Shown here: positions 60,553 through 64,000 of the stretch, piece after piece
How the letters are laid out: every line of letters starts with the position of its first letter
Numbering within the stretch: position 1 is the stretch's first letter
Assembly (NCBI GenBank): GCA_964611125.1
Contig: CAZSZO010000002.1
Location: forward strand, 137,579-201,578
DNA: 64,000 bases
Origin: JAEUIX01 sp964611125
GTDB lineage: Bacteria > Planctomycetota > Phycisphaerae > Phycisphaerales > UBA1924
Direction of reading: 5' to 3'
Notes under the pieces: generated by a model
What the model saw: the letters and a program-made list of their open reading frames with translations, nothing else
Database searches by the model: none
What the model was told of the DNA's origin: nothing
Translations under genes and position numbers: made by a program

Positions 60553-61371
60553 CTATTTGCGAACGCCCAGTCGATCGACCAAAAGGCCGATTGCCACGCC
60601 GATCTGTTCGACACCCTGCGATGCGAAGCAGACCGCGTCAATGTACCGCGACTCCAGGCGGCTCTGGACGTTGACATGCTCGCCGGTGAAAGGGTAGTAG
60701 ACGACAGCCGCGAAGAGCGACTTGGGGTGCTTCTTCTTGAACTTGGCGGCTTTGTTGATGACCTCGTCGGCCCGCTTGTGGATGTCGCGCCGGGCCTCGA
60801 TCCGCTTCACATCGATGGCAATCTCGATTTTTCCCCTCTCAGGCGCCGCGGCATCGATCTCAAACGACTCCTCCCCGACCTCGAAACGCCGCTTCTTGAA
60901 CGAGAACCGCGAGAGCTTGTTGAGAGAATCCACGATCGTCTGCTCCCACCTCCCCTTGCGTGCTCGAATCTCCTTGTCCACGAAGAAGAACCGATCCAGC
61001 TCGCTCAGCGCGGGCACGGCCAGTTCTTGGGGCAAGAACGGCTTGAGATACCCGGCGATGGCCGCCGCGTGGGTCTCACTCAGTCGGGGCACATACGTAT
61101 CCAACCCGCGAATCTCCAAGTCACGCTCGACCGCGCGGCCCGCCACATTGCAGCACGCCATCAAGGGCTTGAGAATGATCGGTTCGGTTTGGATCGCCAT
61201 CGCGAGATCCATCACAGTCATGGCCGAGAAGTTGATGACCTCGATCTCGCGGACTTCGACAAACTTGGTGAACGCCCGAATCAGCGATGCCCGCACCTTG
61301 ACCGCCCGCGCATCGGCGTCGGTCTTCACCCATCCCATGTAGTCGGCGTGCGAGTCGTATCCTTCGGGCAT
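60553..61371 (-). CDS. PD-(D/E)xK restriction endonuclease, partner of the methyltransferase
   Basis: A 272-residue protein whose centre has a PD-(D/E)xK nuclease core: FEVGEESFEIDAAAPERG (Asp173) and KIEIAIDVKRIEARRD (Asp187-Val-Lys189), separated by the usual distance. The N-terminal 150 residues are helical and include RASLIRAFTKFVEVREIEVI and a segment with LETYVPRLSE-like GLDTYVPRLSETHAAAIAGY. The C-terminal part, NVQSRLESRYIDAVCFASQG, completes the fold. It is convergent with the methyltransferase gene, their stops 20 bases apart, which is a common arrangement for type II systems. I do not recognise a named isoschizomer family. Nuclease function is inferred from the motif and the neighbour. 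Confidence 0.85.
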   Translation of the reverse strand: MPEGYDSHADYMGWVKTDADARAVKVRASLIRAFTKFVEVREIEVINFSAMTVMDLAMAIQTEPIILKPLMACCNVAGRAVERDLEIRGLDTYVPRLSETHAAAIAGYLKPFLPQELAVPALSELDRFFFVDKEIRARKGRWEQTIVDSLNKLSRFSFKKRRFEVGEESFEIDAAAPERGKIEIAIDVKRIEARRDIHKRADEVINKAAKFKKKHPKSLFAAVVYYPFTGEHVNVQSRLESRYIDAVCFASQGVEQIGVAIGLLVDRLGVRK

Positions 61372-61540
61372 CGGGCACTCCCAGTTGTTGAGGGGGAGTG
61401 TAACCGATGGCGGGGGTTTCGCCGGCAGGTTCCTGGGGCACCCAACGACGCGACGGGGGGTGCCGACGGGGCGGGTGGTGCAGGGAGTGCAAGCCGGCGC
61501 CTTGCGGCGCGGGCGCTCGGCAACGAGTACGATTGCGTGG

Positions 61541-62068
61541 GTGGGTTACGACCTGCACATCACGCGGCGCGCGGAGTGGTCCGACCCTGGGTCCGGCCCG
61601 CCGATCACGCGTGGGGAGTTCGAGCGCGTCGTGCTGGGCGACGCCCGCTTTCGGCGCGACGATGGGCTCGGCCCGGATTACGCGGTGCTCGTCAAGAAGT
61701 CGCGCGGGACCGACGACTCACCCTGGCTGTGCTGGCAGGACGGCCAGATCCTGACCAAGAGCCCGCCGCGGTCGTTCATCCGGCTCGCGGTCGAGATCGC
61801 CGGCAAACTCAACGCCCGCGTCGTCGGCGATGATGACGAGGGGTACGGTGCGGACGGTCGGGTTGTGGGTGACAAAGAAGAAGACGAAGAACACGATCCG
61901 AGCGGCTCGCACAGTGACGGCGACGATGCCGGGCTTGTCGAGTCCGACGCGGACATGCGGAAGCGGCGCCGGCGCGAGGGCGTCACGCTCCTGCTCCAAT
62001 GGACGGGGGTCGCCGCGTTCTGCGCGCTGGCCGTCCCACTTTTCGGAAGGCAACTGGGCTGGTGGTGA
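61541..62068 (+). CDS. Hypothetical protein with YDLHITR N-terminus and C-terminal membrane anchor
   Basis: About 175 residues. The start GTG at 61541 gives VGYDLHITRRAEWSD, and a GYDLHITR opening is common to a family of bacterial hypothetical proteins of unknown role. The first 90 residues form a compact domain (GEFERVVLGDARFRRDDGLG, then SPWLCWQDGQILTKSPPRSF and VEIAGKLNARVVGDDDEGYG). A strongly acidic linker (GDKEEDEEHDPSGSHSDGDD) and a basic turn RKRRRREG precede a C-terminal membrane helix (LLQWTGVAAFCALAVPLFGR), so it should be tail-anchored. The frame is open further upstream but lacks conservation there. Confidence 0.7.
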   Translation: MGYDLHITRRAEWSDPGSGPPITRGEFERVVLGDARFRRDDGLGPDYAVLVKKSRGTDDSPWLCWQDGQILTKSPPRSFIRLAVEIAGKLNARVVGDDDEGYGADGRVVGDKEEDEEHDPSGSHSDGDDAGLVESDADMRKRRRREGVTLLLQWTGVAAFCALAVPLFGRQLGWW

Positions 62069-62239
62069 GCGAGGTCGGGCTGCGCCACGCAGGATCACGC
62101 CGCCACGGTCGCCGCGCACACTCCGGCCACGACCCATTTCGCCCCACCTCCCAACGTGTTGATGCATCGGGCCATGGAGACGGCGGTGCGCGATGTTCGC
62201 CCACAGGTCGTCACAGGTTGTGGGGCGGTCGGGTGCGAT

Positions 62240-62338
62240 GGGCCGGTGCGCACCCATCCCGTTGGCGATGATCCAGTCCGGGTTGTACTTGCTCGAGCGC
62301 GGAAAGCGTTCGCAGAGCAGGCGTTGATCGGTCGTCAT
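62240..62338 (-). pseudogene. 5' stump of a SAM-dependent methyltransferase gene
   Basis: An ATG at 62338, preceded by GGGAG at good spacing, opens the frame MTTDQRLLCERFPRSSKYNP, DWIIANGMGAH. This is, from memory, the characteristic N-terminus of a family of small-molecule SAM-dependent methyltransferases, in which the next residues form a loop before the Rossmann motif. Here the similarity ends after about 33 residues and the frame runs on through unrelated sequence, overlapping the gene on the other strand. The body of the gene is missing, so this is a deletion relic. Confidence 0.65.
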
Positions 62339-62512
62339 GAGGGCTCCCTTGCTCCTCGGCTGGTTTTCAAATCGGGCCGAATCGTAGAGCCAGGTTGCCG
62401 CGCAAGGGCGGGGAACTCGCCCGACCGCCGCGGGCTGGTTGTGTCGCTTCAAGGGCCCGTGGCCCCAAGCTCCACGCGCGACAAGCTACCTGGCGGGCGC
62501 GAGGACTCGACT
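62339..62512. other. Intergenic remainder between the methyltransferase stump and DUF1801 gene
   Basis: Together with 62069-62239 this makes up a gap of about 440 bases. I see no gene in it apart from the stump at 62240-62338 and no convincing terminator. Confidence 0.4.
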
Positions 62513-63025
62513 CTACCCATCCCAGCCCGGCAGCTGGCTGGCGGACTTCACCCAGTCAACAAGCTGCGACTCTCCGACGGCCCCGCCGAGGTCGTTCTCG
62601 TGAAGATCGAGGTATCTCGTCTCGCCCGACTTGAGCGTGCCCGTGAGGCCTGGGCTGAGCGATGCACCCTTGAAGAACGCGACCTTCACGTACTTGGTGA
62701 AGCAATGAAAGCTGAGGAACCAGCCCTTGCCATCGACGCCGTAGAACGGGGAGTTCCACCTCACCGCCTTGCGCACGCCGGGAACCGCTTGAGTGATGAG
62801 CGTGTCGAGGCGGCGTCCGAGGTCGCGTTTCCAACCCGGCATGGCCGCGATGTACGCCTGCACGGGGGCGTCACCGTCGGCCTTGGCGATCTGCGGGTTG
62901 CCGCCCGAAAGGAGCGCGGGGCCGTCGGCGGTGCGGCCGCCTGCGGCCCGTCGCTGGCGTGCCGGGCGGGTGGAGTTCGGCGGCTTGCGCGATCGGCGCG
63001 CCTTTTTCGCGACCTTCTTGGCCAT
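62513..63025 (-). CDS. DUF1801-domain protein with basic N-terminal tail
   Basis: A 170-residue protein. The N-terminus is very basic (MAKKVAKKARRSRKPPNSTR, then RQRRAAGGRT), like eukaryotic histone H1-type or nucleic-acid-binding tails. The rest is a DUF1801/YdhG-like domain: VQAYIAAMPGWKRDLGRRLD, TLITQAVPGVRKAVRWNSPF, YGVDGKGWFLSFHCFTKYVK, VAFFKGASLSPG and RYLDLHENDLGGAVGESQLV. The fold is similar to SufE/frataxin-like barrels and the family has been linked with iron chaperoning in a few cases, without clear proof. The ATG at 63025 is chosen over 63106 because conservation and basic bias begin there. Confidence 0.88.
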   Translation of the reverse strand: MAKKVAKKARRSRKPPNSTRPARQRRAAGGRTADGPALLSGGNPQIAKADGDAPVQAYIAAMPGWKRDLGRRLDTLITQAVPGVRKAVRWNSPFYGVDGKGWFLSFHCFTKYVKVAFFKGASLSPGLTGTLKSGETRYLDLHENDLGGAVGESQLVDWVKSASQLPGWDG

Positions 63026-63111
63026 GGTGTCATGGTACTGGAACCTGGCCGCGCAAACAGGACAGGAACGAGGCGCCGGCCGCGCGGCGATGGTCCCTAC
63101 CCTCAATCACG

Positions 63112-63600
63112 ATGAACCTGCTCGACCATCACCGGCGGATGCTGGCGTTTGAGGTGGAGGCGAACCGGCGCGTGGCGGCCTCGCTGCGGAGCGTGCCGGG
63201 CGAGCGGCAGGCGGCCCCGGAGTTCGGCCGGGCCCGGGGGATCATGGCCCACAACCAGATGGCGCGCCGGATCTGGCTGTCGCGGCTGGGGGCGGTCGCC
63301 CGCCCCGACTGGGTGATGTTCCCTGATTGGCCGCTGGAGCGGCTGGAGGCGGAGACGGCGGAACTCGACCGCCTGTGGGCGGGGTATCTGGAAACGCTGC
63401 GCGAGAGCGACCTGGCGAGAGAGACCCACTACTCGAGCACCGAGGGCGTTGAGTACAGCTCGACCATCGGCGACATCCTGACGCATGTGCACAACCACTC
63501 TTCGTACCATCGCGGGCAGGTGGCGATGCTGGTGACGGTGTGCGGCGGGGAGCGGGCGGCGACGGACTACATCGGGGTTACGCGGCGCAAACGCACCTAG
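63112..63600 (+). CDS. DinB-family protein
   Basis: A 162-residue four-helix-bundle protein of the DinB/YfiT-like metalloenzyme family. The usual layout is visible: RRMLAFEVEANRRVAASLRS, the first ligand histidine in RGIMAHNQMARRIWLSRLG, and the paired ligands in TIGDILTHVHNHSSYHRGQV near the end. Such proteins bind a divalent metal and some act as thiol-dependent S-transferases; many have unknown substrates. The ATG at 63112 starts just before helix 1. It is divergent from the DUF1801 gene with 86 bases between starts. Confidence 0.9.
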   Translation: MNLLDHHRRMLAFEVEANRRVAASLRSVPGERQAAPEFGRARGIMAHNQMARRIWLSRLGAVARPDWVMFPDWPLERLEAETAELDRLWAGYLETLRESDLARETHYSSTEGVEYSSTIGDILTHVHNHSSYHRGQVAMLVTVCGGERAATDYIGVTRRKRT

Positions 63601-63624
63601 GCGAACCCCGGGAAGAGGACCACC

Positions 63625-64000
63625 ATGGGTGTGATGCCGCAGCGTCCATGTCGCTTGAAGGATGGTCGCGAGACCGTGCTGCGGAGCGTCCTGGAGATTG
63701 ACGCCGAGGCGACGCTCGCGCTCAGGGTGCGGCTCTCGCACAGCTGCCCGTACATCGCGACGGCGCCGGGCGAGGTGACTGACACCCCGGCTGATCAGGC
63801 TCGACGGATCCGCGAGTTCCTGGAGCGGCCGACCGAACTGCTCATCGTCGCGGAAGCTGAGGGGCGGTGCATCGGCGCCGGGAGCCTGCACTCGCCGCGC
63901 CGGCCCAAGCTCAATCACTGCGTCGACCTGGGGATCGCGCTCGACGAGGGGTGGCGCGGCCAGGGCCTCGGGCGGGCGATGATGTCGGCGATGCTCGACT
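63625..64000 (+). CDS. GNAT-family N-acetyltransferase (partial at the right window edge)
   Basis: From the ATG at 63625, which follows GGAAGAGG, the frame stays open for 125 codons to the window end. The GNAT core is recognisable: LKDGRETVLRSVLEIDAEAT, then ELLIVAEAEGRCIGAGSLHS, VDLGIALDEGWRGQGLGRAM and MSAMLD. The GWRGQGLGRAM segment is the acetyl-CoA pyrophosphate-binding motif (Q/R-x-x-G-x-G/A). The last strand and helix are cut off by the window edge. The substrate is unknown. Confidence 0.9.
   Translation, partial: MGVMPQRPCRLKDGRETVLRSVLEIDAEATLALRVRLSHSCPYIATAPGEVTDTPADQARRIREFLERPTELLIVAEAEGRCIGAGSLHSPRRPKLNHCVDLGIALDEGWRGQGLGRAMMSAMLD

Overview
This 64-kb window is a GC-rich, gene-dense bacterial chromosome segment, most likely from a planctomycete and probably the class Phycisphaerae. 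That placement is inferred from gene content. The indicators are two copies of an ECF-like sigma factor paired with a giant membrane Ser/Thr kinase carrying TPR repeats, a HAF-repeat secreted protein with a glycine-rich arginine-ended sorting tail, two small proteins with C-terminal CxxCGY...CPECG zinc ribbons, a futalosine-pathway menaquinone gene and a dispersed GTTCAAA-type heptamer repeat. No rRNA, CRISPR array, integrase or recognisable transposase was seen.

Layout. 1-2.4 kb: the tail of a probable sugar-binding protein, then an HxlR regulator divergent from an SDR with an altered catalytic motif and a RidA protein. 2.4-22 kb is an accessory region organised around two [ECF sigma factor - TPR kinase] modules (2404-6266 and 18195-22022). 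It also holds two decayed relatives (6294-6830 and 11089-11584), four broken copies of one C-terminal coding fragment, and four copies of an intergenic repeat (called R1 here), three of them next to hairpins. Between these lie a DUF4344 metallopeptidase, a CorC-like transporter, a multi-PAS hybrid histidine kinase with a companion receiver protein, a frameshifted uracil-DNA glycosylase, a SnoaL-like protein and a PAS-HTH regulator.

22-41 kb is mostly housekeeping and carbohydrate genes: the HAF protein, tRNA-Pro(GGG), tRNA-Leu(CAG) with a clear terminator, GH38 alpha-mannosidase, a beta-lactamase-fold hydrolase, mannose-6-phosphate isomerase, mnmG, an AAA ATPase overlapping a DUF4276 TOPRIM-like gene (a candidate two-gene defence module), serS, acetyl-CoA synthetase, and two YciI genes followed by an ECF42-type sigma factor. 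41-47 kb is one minus-strand type IV pilus assembly operon in the order pilM, pilN, pilO, pilP-like, pilB. 47-59 kb holds mqnB, mfd, HU, clpS, a hydroxyacid dehydrogenase, recG, a DUF2089 regulator with a membrane partner behind an AT-rich promoter, a GT1 glycosyltransferase and pdxJ. 59-64 kb carries a probable type II restriction-modification pair, small conserved hypotheticals, the stump of a SAM-methyltransferase gene, DUF1801 and DinB proteins, and the start of a GNAT acetyltransferase.

The strongest leads are the ATPase/DUF4276 module beside serS, the repeat-driven birth and death of kinase modules in 6-18 kb, an in-frame heptamer-repeat insertion inside mnmG, the lack of a canonical start for full-length Mfd, and the convergent restriction-modification pair. 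Family assignments come from reading translated motifs; no database search was run.
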